DNA of 15,725 nucleotides from Terriglobales bacterium (GTDB taxonomy: Bacteria; Acidobacteriota; Terriglobia; Terriglobales; Acidobacteriaceae), in assembly GCA_030043575.1 (NCBI GenBank), contig JASHXK010000174.1, positions 1-15,725 on the forward strand, written 5' to 3'. Positions 1 through 6,649 of this stretch are shown piece after piece (positions within the stretch are counted from its first letter, which is position 1; each line of letters starts with the position of its first letter). A program made the position numbers and the translations under genes. The notes beneath the pieces were generated by a model. That model was not told where the DNA came from. It saw only the letters and a program-made list of their open reading frames with translations, and did not search any database.

Positions 1-63
1 GTCAGTCGCAAGTTGACCCCGTCCGTGTGCTTGGGAGTCGCGGGCTGAAGGGAGCAACTCTCC

Positions 64-372
64 ATGGAATTCCAGGACAAGGTACTGAAATGTATCGACT
101 GCGGGGCTGACTTTGTGTTTACAGCGGGAGAACAGCTTTTCTTCCACGATAAGCAATTCAAGAACGAGCCCAAACGCTGCAAAACCTGTAAGACAAAGCG
201 CGCTGCCACATTGGGACCTACGGCCACCGGAGGCTATACCAAGGTGGAAACACGCACCAACTGTTCCGGTTGTGGCAAGGAGACCACCGTACCCTTCAAA
301 CCCACGCAAGGCCGGCCAGTCTTCTGTCGGGAATGTTTCCAGCAGCGGCGCACCAGTGCCGCTACTGCCTGA
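64..372 (+). CDS. Small tandem zinc-ribbon protein (CxxC-x17-CxxC family)
   Basis: A 102-residue basic protein with eight cysteines in four CxxC pairs. The N-terminal pair set is C10/C13 and C39/C42. The C-terminal set is C67/C70 and C88/C91, with exactly 17 residues between pairs, which is the spacing of the known CxxC-x17-CxxC zinc-ribbon domain. Each set should bind one zinc ion. Proteins of this kind are common in soil bacteria and their role is not established; nucleic-acid or protein binding is only a guess. There is no signal peptide or membrane segment, so it is probably cytoplasmic. The ATG start is supported by a GGAG ribosome binding site (51-54) nine bases upstream. The M23 peptidase follows 63 bases after the stop on the same strand, but nothing links the two functionally. 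Confidence 0.88.
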   Translation: MEFQDKVLKCIDCGADFVFTAGEQLFFHDKQFKNEPKRCKTCKTKRAATLGPTATGGYTKVETRTNCSGCGKETTVPFKPTQGRPVFCRECFQQRRTSAATA

Positions 373-390
373 CCAGCCGCATTTGAGTCA

Positions 391-396
391 TACTAT
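391..396 (+). promoter_or_regulatory. Possible -10 element (TACTAT) before the M23 gene
   Basis: TACTAT matches four of the six bases of the -10 consensus TATAAT. It lies in the 63-base gap between the zinc-ribbon gene and the peptidase, so transcription would begin near 403. No convincing -35 hexamer is present at 15-19 bases. The call is weak, and the gene may instead be read through from upstream. Confidence 0.25.
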
Positions 397-435
397 AGCG
401 TCTCCTGCTTGCCATTGCGGAGGCGGCGGGACGCT

Positions 436-1404
436 GTGTCTTTGCCAATCCATCAGACATTGCCGGGGCTTTGTTTGTACCGCAAGATCTCTCTGTTGCT
501 GAGAAGTTTGGGCGCACTGGCGATGCTCCTCGCAGTAGGAATCCCAACCGCAGCGAGTTCGAAGTCGCTGGTGGTTTCATGGCTTCCCGACACTGTCGCT
601 GCCGGATCTCCTTGTCTGTTCCGTGTGGATGCCGCTGGCTCGATTGGGAGTTTGCGCGGCGACTGGATGGGACACCAGATTACTTTCTTCTCCTCCAGCG
701 GACATCATGCTTGGTACGGATTGGCTGGAGTCGATGTTGAGGCCAAGCCAGGGAGCTACAAGCTCTCGCTGGAAGCTACGCTCGCCAATGGCGCAGTTGT
801 TCACAAGCAGCAAATCATCGTCGTCCACATCGGCCATTACAAGACCGAGAAGCTGACCGTGCCGGAGAAGTTCGTGCAGCCTGACGCGGAGACTCTGCGC
901 CGCATCGAGGACGAGAAGAAAATCAAGGACGCGGCGTTTTCTCACGAGATCGCTGAGCCGGAGTGGTCTGGCAAATTCATTCCGCCAATTGACACGGCTG
1001 TTTCGGAAGGCTTCGGTACGCGGCGCACGTTCAACGGCAAGCTTGCCAGCGTTCATCGTGGTCTGGATTACCACGCCAAGCCGGGCTCACCGATAAGGGC
1101 TGCGAACTCTGGCGAAGTGGTGCTGGCACGCGAGCTGTTTTACGAAGGCAACTGCATTATTATCGATCATGGACAGCAGTTCTATACGCTGTACATGCAT
1201 CTTTCCCATCTCGAAGTCAGCGAGGGCGATAACGTAGAAAAGGGACAGGAGATTGGATTGTCGGGTGCGACCGGCCGGGCTACCGGCCCGCATCTTCATA
1301 CCGCGGTGCGCTGGCAGGGAGCGTATCTGGATCCGGCACAACTTTGGCTTCTTCCCTTGCCACAACTGCCATCGACCGGACAATCGCAGGCCAACAGCCG
1401 ATAG
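436..1404 (+). CDS. Secreted M23 family (LytM-type) metallopeptidase
   Basis: Predicted zinc endopeptidase acting on peptidoglycan cross-bridges, or a LytM-like regulator of cell-wall amidases. From the GTG start at 436 it has 322 residues. A basic stretch and hydrophobic segment around residues 15-41 form a signal peptide or anchor ending near T-A-A-S-S. A beta-rich N-terminal region follows (about 45-140). The C-terminal M23 domain (about 185-305) has H207-x3-D211 (HRGLD), H255 (YMHLSH) and H286-L-H288. These match the two zinc-ligand motifs and the catalytic histidines of LytM, so the enzyme looks active. The start is uncertain. GTG 436 lies 12 bases after GGAGG (419-423), the same frame opens at TTG 409, and TTG 475 would give a shorter signal peptide. 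The first ATG (523) would cut into the signal sequence. Confidence 0.88.
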   Translation: MSLPIHQTLPGLCLYRKISLLLRSLGALAMLLAVGIPTAASSKSLVVSWLPDTVAAGSPCLFRVDAAGSIGSLRGDWMGHQITFFSSSGHHAWYGLAGVDVEAKPGSYKLSLEATLANGAVVHKQQIIVVHIGHYKTEKLTVPEKFVQPDAETLRRIEDEKKIKDAAFSHEIAEPEWSGKFIPPIDTAVSEGFGTRRTFNGKLASVHRGLDYHAKPGSPIRAANSGEVVLARELFYEGNCIIIDHGQQFYTLYMHLSHLEVSEGDNVEKGQEIGLSGATGRATGPHLHTAVRWQGAYLDPAQLWLLPLPQLPSTGQSQANSR

Positions 1405-1507
1405 CCGTTTCAGCCCGTAAAAAACCAAACGCGGCGATCATTCAGCCATGACCACCGCTTGATCTTCCTTGTTAATGTCTGAACGATGCCGCCGTGCGGA
1501 CCAAAAG

Positions 1508-1969
1508 CTACTCGGCTCTCTTGATCGACGCAGTCCGGTCGGCTATGGCGCTGTCCGCTATCGCGGCCTTCTTGATACCGCTCTTCTGCGCCAGCATCTT
1601 CTGGTCCTGATGTGTGATCAGCAATGCTTCCAGTTGCCGGAGCAGCTCGGGGGTATTGACCGGCTTGACGAGAAGCGATTGCGCTCCTTTGCTCTTCCAC
1701 TCGTTGCCGAGCGACGGGTAGGCGGTGAGCAGTGCAGTCGCGGGGTCATATGGCTGCTGGCGAGCTGCGCGGATGACGTCATAGCCCGAGGTTTCGTTCT
1801 CCATCCGCATGTCGGTAATGACCATCTCGTAAACGCCGTTCTTCAGCTTCGCCTGCGCCTCCTTGGCGGAAGCAGCGGTGTCGACCTCGAAGCCGTTCAT
1901 CTCCAGGATCGCGCGCAGCGTGAGAAGGATTGCCAACTCGTCATCGACTAGCAGAATGCGACGTTTCAT
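1508..1969 (-). CDS. Stand-alone response-regulator receiver protein
   Basis: A single CheY-like receiver domain, phosphorylated by a histidine kinase that is not in this window. In the 153-residue product, the acidic pocket is D9/D10 (LLVDDE), the phospho-acceptor is D53 (VITDMRM), the switch threonine is T82 (LLTAY) and the conserved lysine is K102 in a K-P pair. All required residues are present. After about residue 115 there is only a 38-residue Lys/Ala-rich tail with no DNA-binding or enzymatic output domain, so it probably works through protein contacts. The frame is open further upstream, but I chose ATG 1969 because GGAG sits six bases before it and the protein then begins with the typical M-K-R-R-I-L-L-V-D-D. 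It is convergent with the peptidase gene and divergent from mtaB. Confidence 0.92.
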   Translation of the reverse strand: MKRRILLVDDELAILLTLRAILEMNGFEVDTAASAKEAQAKLKNGVYEMVITDMRMENETSGYDVIRAARQQPYDPATALLTAYPSLGNEWKSKGAQSLLVKPVNTPELLRQLEALLITHQDQKMLAQKSGIKKAAIADSAIADRTASIKRAE

Positions 1970-1984
1970 GGGGAACTCCAGAGC

Positions 1985-2007
1985 AGCCGCTATCCTTAAC
2001 GGCGGCT
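1985..2007 (-). other. GC-rich hairpin in the leader of the receiver gene
   Basis: AGCCGC (1985-1990) and GCGGCT (2002-2007) form a perfect 6-bp stem with an 11-base loop. On the minus strand the stem ends about five bases before the GGAG ribosome binding site of the receiver gene. It could affect translation, but a 6-bp stem in GC-rich DNA may be chance. Confidence 0.25.
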
Positions 2008-2133
2008 CACTAAGATGCATCGTTCGCGCCTGCAGTTGCTGAACCGATTATCAATCGTCTGATTTTGCCATCCGCCGATCCTGATCGTACACCCGTTCCG
2101 GTGAGACGCGCAAAGCAGCGGCGGTGACGCCAG

Positions 2134-2139
2134 TATAAT
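2134..2139 (+). promoter_or_regulatory. Perfect -10 hexamer (TATAAT) just before mtaB
   Basis: TATAAT matches the consensus exactly and is six bases upstream of the GTG start codon of mtaB. Transcription from it would begin at about 2146, the first base of the start codon, so the message would be leaderless. No good -35 hexamer and no TGn extension are present. The position is in the divergent gap between the receiver gene and mtaB, where a promoter is expected. Confidence 0.5.
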
Positions 2140-2145
2140 AAGCCT

Positions 2146-3498
2146 GTGGCGACGTATCACGTGCAGAACTTCGGCTGCCGCGCAACGCAGGCCGATGGCG
2201 CGGCAATCGAGCGGCAACTGTGCGATCGCGGGTTGGAACGCGCCGTCGATGCAACCACGGCCGAAGTCGTCGTCCTGAATACCTGCACCGTCACCGCTGC
2301 CGCGGATCAGGACGCGCGCTCCGCCATTCGCCGCATCCATCGCGAGAATCCTAGGGCAAGGATTCTGGTGACGGGCTGCTATGCACAGCGCGCGCCGGAG
2401 GAATTGTCGGCGATTCCCGGCGTCAGCCTGGTTGTCGGCAACTCCCACAAGCATCAACTAGCGGATTATCTACCCCACGCGCCCGGTTTTGTTCCCTTGA
2501 CGCACATTGGCGTAACCGCCCCGAAGGTGGTTGTTGGCGACATCTTCGCTCATACCGAACTGATGGCTGCGCCGGTGTTCGACGGATCGGCGGAGAAAAC
2601 GCGACCCAATCTGAAAGTCCAGGATGGCTGCAACAATCGCTGCTCGTTCTGCATTATTCCGCACGTGCGAGGCAAGAGCCGGTCGTTGAAGCTGGAGGAG
2701 ATTGTTCGCGAAGTCGATGATCTGATTGCCAGCGGTTATCGCGAGATTGTTCTGTCGGGCATCAATCTCGGACGCTGGGGACGCGAACTGACTCCGCGAA
2801 CAAGTTTCGCTGCGATGCTGCGCGCGATTCTGAAGCGGACGACGATCGAGAAGATTCGCATCAGTTCGGTCGAGCCGATGGATTGGACAGCCGAAGTGAT
2901 CGAGTTGGTCGCATCGTCGCCGCGAATCTGCAAGCACGCGCACGTGCCAATGCAGTCGGGCAGCGACAAGATCCTGCGCAAGATGCACCGCAAGTATCGG
3001 CCATGGCATTACGCCGATCGCATTGAACGAATCCGGCAGTCAATGCCCGATGCCGCGATCGGCGCGGATGTGATGGTCGGCTTCCCTAGCGAGACGGATG
3101 ACGACTTTGAGCAGACGCGCGCGTTGATCGATCAGCTCCCATTCACCTATCTGCATGTCTTCACCTATTCATCGCGGCCGGGAACGCCATCGGCAGCCAT
3201 GCCGGATCAAGTGCCGGTGCAAGTCGCCCGGGAACGCAATCGCGTGTTGCGCGAACTGGCAGCGAAAAAAAGGCACGCGTTCATGGAGTCGTTCGTCGGG
3301 CGAGAAGTGGAAGCAATCACGCTAACGCATTTCGACGGCGAGTACACGGAAGCGCTGACCGACAACTACCTGAAGTTGAAGGTGCGGGGAGAGCATCCCG
3401 CGAATCAACGCATCAACGCCGTAATCAGCGTTGTGCAACAAGATAGCCTGCTCAATAGTGAAAGTCCCTTACGCGACTTTGAAGGGGCGTTGCTTTAG
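2146..3498 (+). CDS. mtaB: tRNA threonylcarbamoyladenosine methylthiotransferase MtaB
   Basis: Radical-SAM enzyme that adds a methylthio group to t6A37 of tRNAs reading ANN codons, giving ms2t6A. The 450-residue protein has the N-terminal methylthiotransferase domain with its three cluster cysteines C11 (F-G-C-R), C47 (N-T-C-T-V-T) and C78 (T-G-C-Y-A-Q). The radical-SAM core follows, with C162-x3-C166-x2-C169 inside G-C-N-N-R-C-S-F-C. A C-terminal TRAM-like segment lies at about 383-430. The three-cysteine layout and overall length fit the MiaB/MtaB/RimO superfamily. The short entry into the domain and the Q-A-D-G-A-A-I-E segment fit MtaB best; MiaB or RimO is less likely. GTG 2146 is the only usable start: an in-frame stop lies at 2125 and the first cysteine motif begins at once. 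No Shine-Dalgarno sequence is visible. Confidence 0.88.
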   Translation: MATYHVQNFGCRATQADGAAIERQLCDRGLERAVDATTAEVVVLNTCTVTAAADQDARSAIRRIHRENPRARILVTGCYAQRAPEELSAIPGVSLVVGNSHKHQLADYLPHAPGFVPLTHIGVTAPKVVVGDIFAHTELMAAPVFDGSAEKTRPNLKVQDGCNNRCSFCIIPHVRGKSRSLKLEEIVREVDDLIASGYREIVLSGINLGRWGRELTPRTSFAAMLRAILKRTTIEKIRISSVEPMDWTAEVIELVASSPRICKHAHVPMQSGSDKILRKMHRKYRPWHYADRIERIRQSMPDAAIGADVMVGFPSETDDDFEQTRALIDQLPFTYLHVFTYSSRPGTPSAAMPDQVPVQVARERNRVLRELAAKKRHAFMESFVGREVEAITLTHFDGEYTEALTDNYLKLKVRGEHPANQRINAVISVVQQDSLLNSESPLRDFEGALL

Positions 3499-3526
3499 CT
3501 GCGCCATCAACACTCCCTGTTTTTGT

Positions 3527-3704
3527 TTGTCATCCCGACCGAGCCCAGCTTGTTCGCAGAACAGGCCGGGCGAGTGGAGGGACCTGCTGTTTGCCCAAGG
3601 CGGCTATCCCACTCGCGCCAAAAGCAGGTCCCTCGACTACGCGTCGGCCCCATCGCAGCTTCGGTGGCCGGAAGAACAGGGGGACGCTTTGCTTGGGATG
3701 ACAA
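3527..3704. repeat. Nested inverted-repeat element (REP/MITE-like) between mtaB and infC
   Basis: The outer arms are a perfect 10-bp inverted repeat, TTGTCATCCC (3527-3536) and GGGATGACAA (3695-3704). Inside is a perfect 12-bp inverted repeat, GAGGGACCTGCT (3577-3588) and AGCAGGTCCCTC (3623-3634). A third pair, GCGAGTGG (3570-3577) and CCACTCGC (3609-3616), overlaps the second, so two alternative cruciforms or RNA hairpins are possible. No protein of the element's own and no transposase is evident. Short non-coding palindromes of this build are usually dispersed repeats, but only one copy is in this window. The element fills most of the 321-base gap after mtaB, and transcribed it may also stabilise or end the mtaB message. 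Confidence 0.6.
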
Positions 3705-3777
3705 GAGATAGAGGATATAGAGAGCACACAGAGAGCATCTAGCGCAGCGCTGCAGCGCCGCTTCACCCAGAACCCCA

Positions 3778-3786
3778 TGCTATACT
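3778..3786 (+). promoter_or_regulatory. Extended -10 promoter of infC (TGCTATACT)
   Basis: TGCTATACT is a TGn-extended -10 element with a hexamer matching five of six consensus bases. Transcription would begin near 3793 and give a leader of about 27 bases containing the infC ribosome binding site. There is no clear -35 hexamer, which is normal for extended -10 promoters. It gives infC its own promoter downstream of the palindromic element. Confidence 0.55.
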
Positions 3787-3809
3787 TCCACTTGACTAGC
3801 AGTTACAGC

Positions 3810-3814
3810 GGAGG
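3810..3814 (+). promoter_or_regulatory. Ribosome binding site that fixes the ATC start of infC
   Basis: GGAGG, within GCGGAGGAC, lies five bases upstream of the ATC at 3820. That is optimal spacing, and no ATG, GTG or TTG lies in the infC frame between the stop at 3793 and the internal ATG at 3907. The site therefore points to translation starting at ATC. Confidence 0.8.
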
Positions 3815-3819
3815 ACTGT

Positions 3820-4404
3820 ATCGATAAACGTTTTATCCGCACGAATGAGCGCATTCGTGCACGCGAGATTCGCGTCATCGACGATGAGGGCAACCAGCTT
3901 GGCATCATGCCGCCCTACGAAGCGCTCAAAATTGCTCGCGAAAAAAGCCTCGACGTGGTAGAAGTCTCGCCCACCGCACAACCTCCTGTTTGCCGCATCA
4001 TGGACTACGGGAAATACCTGTACCAGCAGGAGAAGCGCGAGCGCGAAGCCAAGAAGCACCAGCACCAGATCACGGTCAAGGAAGTGAAGTTCCGCATCAA
4101 CGTGGACGATCACGACTACGAGACCAAGAAGAATCACGTGCTGCGCTTCCTAGGCGAAGGCGACAAGGTGAAGGCCACCATTTTCTTTCGCGGACGCGAG
4201 ATGACACGCCAGGGACTCGGCCGCGAGATTCTCGAACGGCTGATTACCGACATCGGCGACAAAGGCATCGTGGAGTTCCGTCCACGGCAAGAAGGCAACA
4301 CGCTCCACCTGATCCTTGCGCCTCCGAAGGCCCAGCCGGGAGCAAAGCCGCCGGGTCCGAAGCCTCCGCAACCGCCACGTCCCGCGCCACCACAAACCCA
4401 GTAG
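3820..4404 (+). CDS. infC: Translation initiation factor IF-3, ATC start codon
   Basis: IF-3 binds the 30S subunit, keeps it apart from 50S and rejects initiation at wrong codons or tRNAs. Read from ATC 3820, the protein has 194 residues. The N-domain begins with R-F-I-R-T-N-E-R-I-R and contains G-I-M-P-P-Y-E-A-L and the linker motif D-Y-G-K-Y (62-66). The C-domain (about 84-168) contains T-V-K-E-V-K-F-R and ends T-L-H-L-I-L-A-P-P. A proline-rich tail of about 25 residues follows and is longer than in E. coli. Starting at the first ATG (3907) would remove 29 conserved residues. The N-terminal homology and the ribosome binding site both support ATC. E. coli infC likewise uses a rare start (AUU), through which IF-3 represses its own synthesis. 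rpmI and rplT do not follow; the next gene is convergent. Confidence 0.93.
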   Translation: MDKRFIRTNERIRAREIRVIDDEGNQLGIMPPYEALKIAREKSLDVVEVSPTAQPPVCRIMDYGKYLYQQEKREREAKKHQHQITVKEVKFRINVDDHDYETKKNHVLRFLGEGDKVKATIFFRGREMTRQGLGREILERLITDIGDKGIVEFRPRQEGNTLHLILAPPKAQPGAKPPGPKPPQPPRPAPPQTQ

Positions 4405-4533
4405 CGATTAGGGCTTGACTTGGCTCAACGTCAGAGACGGAGATTTGTGTTGCGGGCGTCCGTCGCGAATTCGACAGCAAGCCTTTCCTGAATCGCGATG
4501 GGTCAGCGTGTTTCTAGCCAACAATTGTGCGGC

Positions 4534-6093
4534 TTAGAAGACTTTCTTCAACTGCAGCTTGATTTCGGGATGTTGCCGCGTGCCTGCAATCTCAACTGGC
4601 AGGTAGGTGCCGGCGCCGTGCTTGCTGAACAGAGGATCGAGTGGCGCCAGCAGCACGCGCTTCGATCCAGTCATGGTTTGTGAGACCGTCGCCGTCAATC
4701 GCACATCTCCCACGAAGTTGATCTGCTCGGTCTGCAGCCCGTACCGTCCTTGTATCTGCGCCTGGGCGCCTGGCACCTGAAATTGCAACTTGCTGAAACT
4801 CAGGGTGCCGTCACCCATAGAGAAGTCTCCAGCAAAATCCGCGGGCACGTTGGTAATGCTGGTATCGTCAGGCTTGCCTTGGCCACGGCGGCTCAGTCCG
4901 TCAATCGCATTCTTCACTTTGTCGACGGTGAATCGGGCGTCGTAGATGTGGAACCTGCCGCTGAGCCGCATCTTCTGTAGGACCGGCACTTTGCCCGGGG
5001 GCAACACCAGTCCTGCGTTCAACTCGAGGCGTCCGGTCAGCGCTGCTGGACCAGACTTGGCCGCCAAGGCCATTACATCCTGAATATGCGCCTTGCGAAT
5101 ATCGACCTTCAGTGCGATGGTCTTGCCCTTTTCACCCGGCTTGCTGGCGACTTCTCCGTTGGTGACGATGTCGGTGTTGAGGAAGTGTGCGTTCACCGGC
5201 TGCAGATAGGTATTGCCATTGGTGCCGTCGACAATCGCATGAAACTGCGTGGTGAGATGAACGGGTTGGCCACCGCGGTCGAGCTGGAAATCCGGGACGT
5301 CTGTGGTTCCATCTACAACAATGTTGTGAAGGATGCCTTGATAATTGCCGACGGAAGACAAAATCCCAGAAATGCCGTTAAACACCGAGAGGTCAGCATT
5401 GTGGAACGTGTAGTGACCATCGACCTTGGTACCGGAAGGATCGTCGAAGTCCCACGGTCCGAAGTGACCGGCAGTTTCGATGAGGCCGGGCGGAGTCGGG
5501 TTGGTCAGCTGCGCGGTGAACTTCATGGGCTGGCCAATGCCCGCGCTATGCAGCGTCAGCCGGCGAAGCTCGAACTCCATGGGCTCCCGCTTAGGGTCCT
5601 TGCGCAGGATGTAGAGCTCCGTATTGTCGGCATCCACCTTGTCGATGACGAAGTTGGCCAGGTGAATGTGGTGCTTGGATTGCGAGGGAAGCACTGCAGC
5701 CGCGGGCGGGCGATCGCGTTTAGGCGACACCTGGATCACAAGACCGTCCAACCTCAGCCAGCTGAGATGCACCGGCGTCCGCAGCAACTCGAGGACACCT
5801 GCCCGCACCGTAACGTGCTTGACGGTGATCAGGGGCGGCAGATCAGGCCCGCCACGGTTGGGCAGCACGAAGTTGTCGGCGGTGGCGTAGAACTCAGGCA
5901 GCAGCGTGACGTGCAGGTTTTCGATTTGTACATCAGCGTTGTAGTGCTGACGCAGGGCAAGCAGCATCCGGCCTTGCAGATAGCGCTCCAGCGGCGCGGG
6001 GACGGTGAGTAGATAAATGAGGACAATAGAAACAACGGCAAGAAAGGCCAGTGCTGTCCAAATCAGATTTCGTACGGTGTGGCGAGTTGGCAT
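4534..6093 (-). CDS. AsmA-like membrane-anchored envelope protein
   Basis: A 519-residue protein with a single N-terminal membrane segment (about 9-31), preceded by basic residues, and a long beta-rich periplasmic part. The region after about 380 (L-S-G-R-F-H-I-Y-D-A-R-F and the repeated short strands up to the C-terminus) resembles the AsmA C-terminal domain. AsmA/TamB-type proteins are thought to bridge the periplasm and move phospholipids toward the outer membrane. That role is family knowledge, not shown here. No catalytic motif is visible. ATG 6093 keeps the membrane segment intact; no strong ribosome binding site precedes it. The gluconokinase stop lies 33 bases upstream on the same strand, so the two may share a transcript. 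Another periplasmic beta-rich family (a DUF748-like protein) is possible. Confidence 0.75.
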   Translation of the reverse strand: MPTRHTVRNLIWTALAFLAVVSIVLIYLLTVPAPLERYLQGRMLLALRQHYNADVQIENLHVTLLPEFYATADNFVLPNRGGPDLPPLITVKHVTVRAGVLELLRTPVHLSWLRLDGLVIQVSPKRDRPPAAAVLPSQSKHHIHLANFVIDKVDADNTELYILRKDPKREPMEFELRRLTLHSAGIGQPMKFTAQLTNPTPPGLIETAGHFGPWDFDDPSGTKVDGHYTFHNADLSVFNGISGILSSVGNYQGILHNIVVDGTTDVPDFQLDRGGQPVHLTTQFHAIVDGTNGNTYLQPVNAHFLNTDIVTNGEVASKPGEKGKTIALKVDIRKAHIQDVMALAAKSGPAALTGRLELNAGLVLPPGKVPVLQKMRLSGRFHIYDARFTVDKVKNAIDGLSRRGQGKPDDTSITNVPADFAGDFSMGDGTLSFSKLQFQVPGAQAQIQGRYGLQTEQINFVGDVRLTATVSQTMTGSKRVLLAPLDPLFSKHGAGTYLPVEIAGTRQHPEIKLQLKKVF

Positions 6094-6126
6094 CGAGCAC
6101 TTACTTTAGATGCAGCAAAGGGTGAA

Positions 6127-6609
6127 CTATACCGCAAATGCACGGCGAATGTCGGCTACGATTCGCTCCGTAGATTGGCCGGCGTCGATGGTCAATGCGT
6201 CGCGCGGCTCTTCCAGCGTCTCGAACTGGCTATGCAGCAGTGCTGGGTTCATGTAGTGGCCACGACGAGTAGCGAGTCGTGCGGCGGCCAGTTTTTCCGT
6301 GACACGCAAGTACACCAACTTCACCTCAGGACCAACAATAAGAATGTCGCGATACGATGCTTTCAATGCCGAGCACGCAAGAGCTACGTTCTCGCCGGCC
6401 GCGATCCAGCAAAGAATTGCGCTGCGCAGGGCTTGCAGCCACGGCGCGCGGTCTTCGTCGGTAAGAGGAATACCAGCGCGCATCTTGGCAATGTTTGCTG
6501 GCGAGTGGTAGTCGTCAGCGTCGACAAAGCGCCAATGCAGTTGCTCGGCCAGAGCGCGGCCGGCGGTTGTTTTGCCGGACGCGGCCACGCCCATAATGAG
6601 AATAATCAT
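6127..6609 (-). CDS. gntK: Gluconokinase (GntK type)
   Basis: Cytoplasmic kinase that phosphorylates D-gluconate with ATP to 6-phosphogluconate, feeding the pentose phosphate or Entner-Doudoroff pathway. The 160-residue length is typical for GntK. The Walker A loop is at 7-14 (G-V-A-A-S-G-K-T). D-A-D-D-Y-H (30-35) and the segment D-E-D-R-A-P-W-L (51-58) match the gluconate-binding and nucleotide regions of the family. C-S-A-L-K (79-83), Y-R-D (86-88), R-R-G-H-Y-M (115-120) and Q-F-E-T-L-E-E-P (128-135) are all family signatures. It is therefore not merely a generic P-loop kinase such as shikimate kinase. It lies 40 bases downstream of the Nramp-like gene and 33 bases before the AsmA-like gene. 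No gluconate transporter, GntR regulator or edd/eda gene is nearby. Confidence 0.93.
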   Translation of the reverse strand: MIILIMGVAASGKTTAGRALAEQLHWRFVDADDYHSPANIAKMRAGIPLTDEDRAPWLQALRSAILCWIAAGENVALACSALKASYRDILIVGPEVKLVYLRVTEKLAAARLATRRGHYMNPALLHSQFETLEEPRDALTIDAGQSTERIVADIRRAFAV

Positions 6610-6649
6610 AGAAAGCGTGTTGTGGGCGAGTCCGCGGTCTTCGGCCTTG

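Noticed and set aside
1..63. TTGACC at 13-18 as a -35 element for the zinc-ribbon gene
   Set aside because: No -10 hexamer lies at 15-19 bases downstream.
1405..1507. Search for a bidirectional terminator between the peptidase and receiver genes
   Set aside because: CCGC/GCGG with a three-base loop near 1489-1500 is too short and is not followed by T residues on either strand.
3523..3742. Short open frames on both strands in the mtaB-infC gap
   Set aside because: They read through the nested palindrome, lack ribosome binding sites and give arginine- and proline-rich products. The gap is better explained as a repeat.
3747..3758. Perfect 12-bp palindrome GCGCTGCAGCGC
   Set aside because: It is short, has no T-run for a terminator and no link to a known operator. 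In GC-rich DNA it may be chance, though it sits 20 bases before the infC promoter.
4405..4533. Search for a terminator between the convergent infC and AsmA-like genes
   Set aside because: Only 4-bp stems and no T-run were found, so no intrinsic terminator can be supported.
5086..6012. A 308-codon open frame on the plus strand
   Set aside because: It is antisense to the AsmA-like gene, which has a membrane anchor and a family-like C-terminus. No motif supports the plus-strand product.
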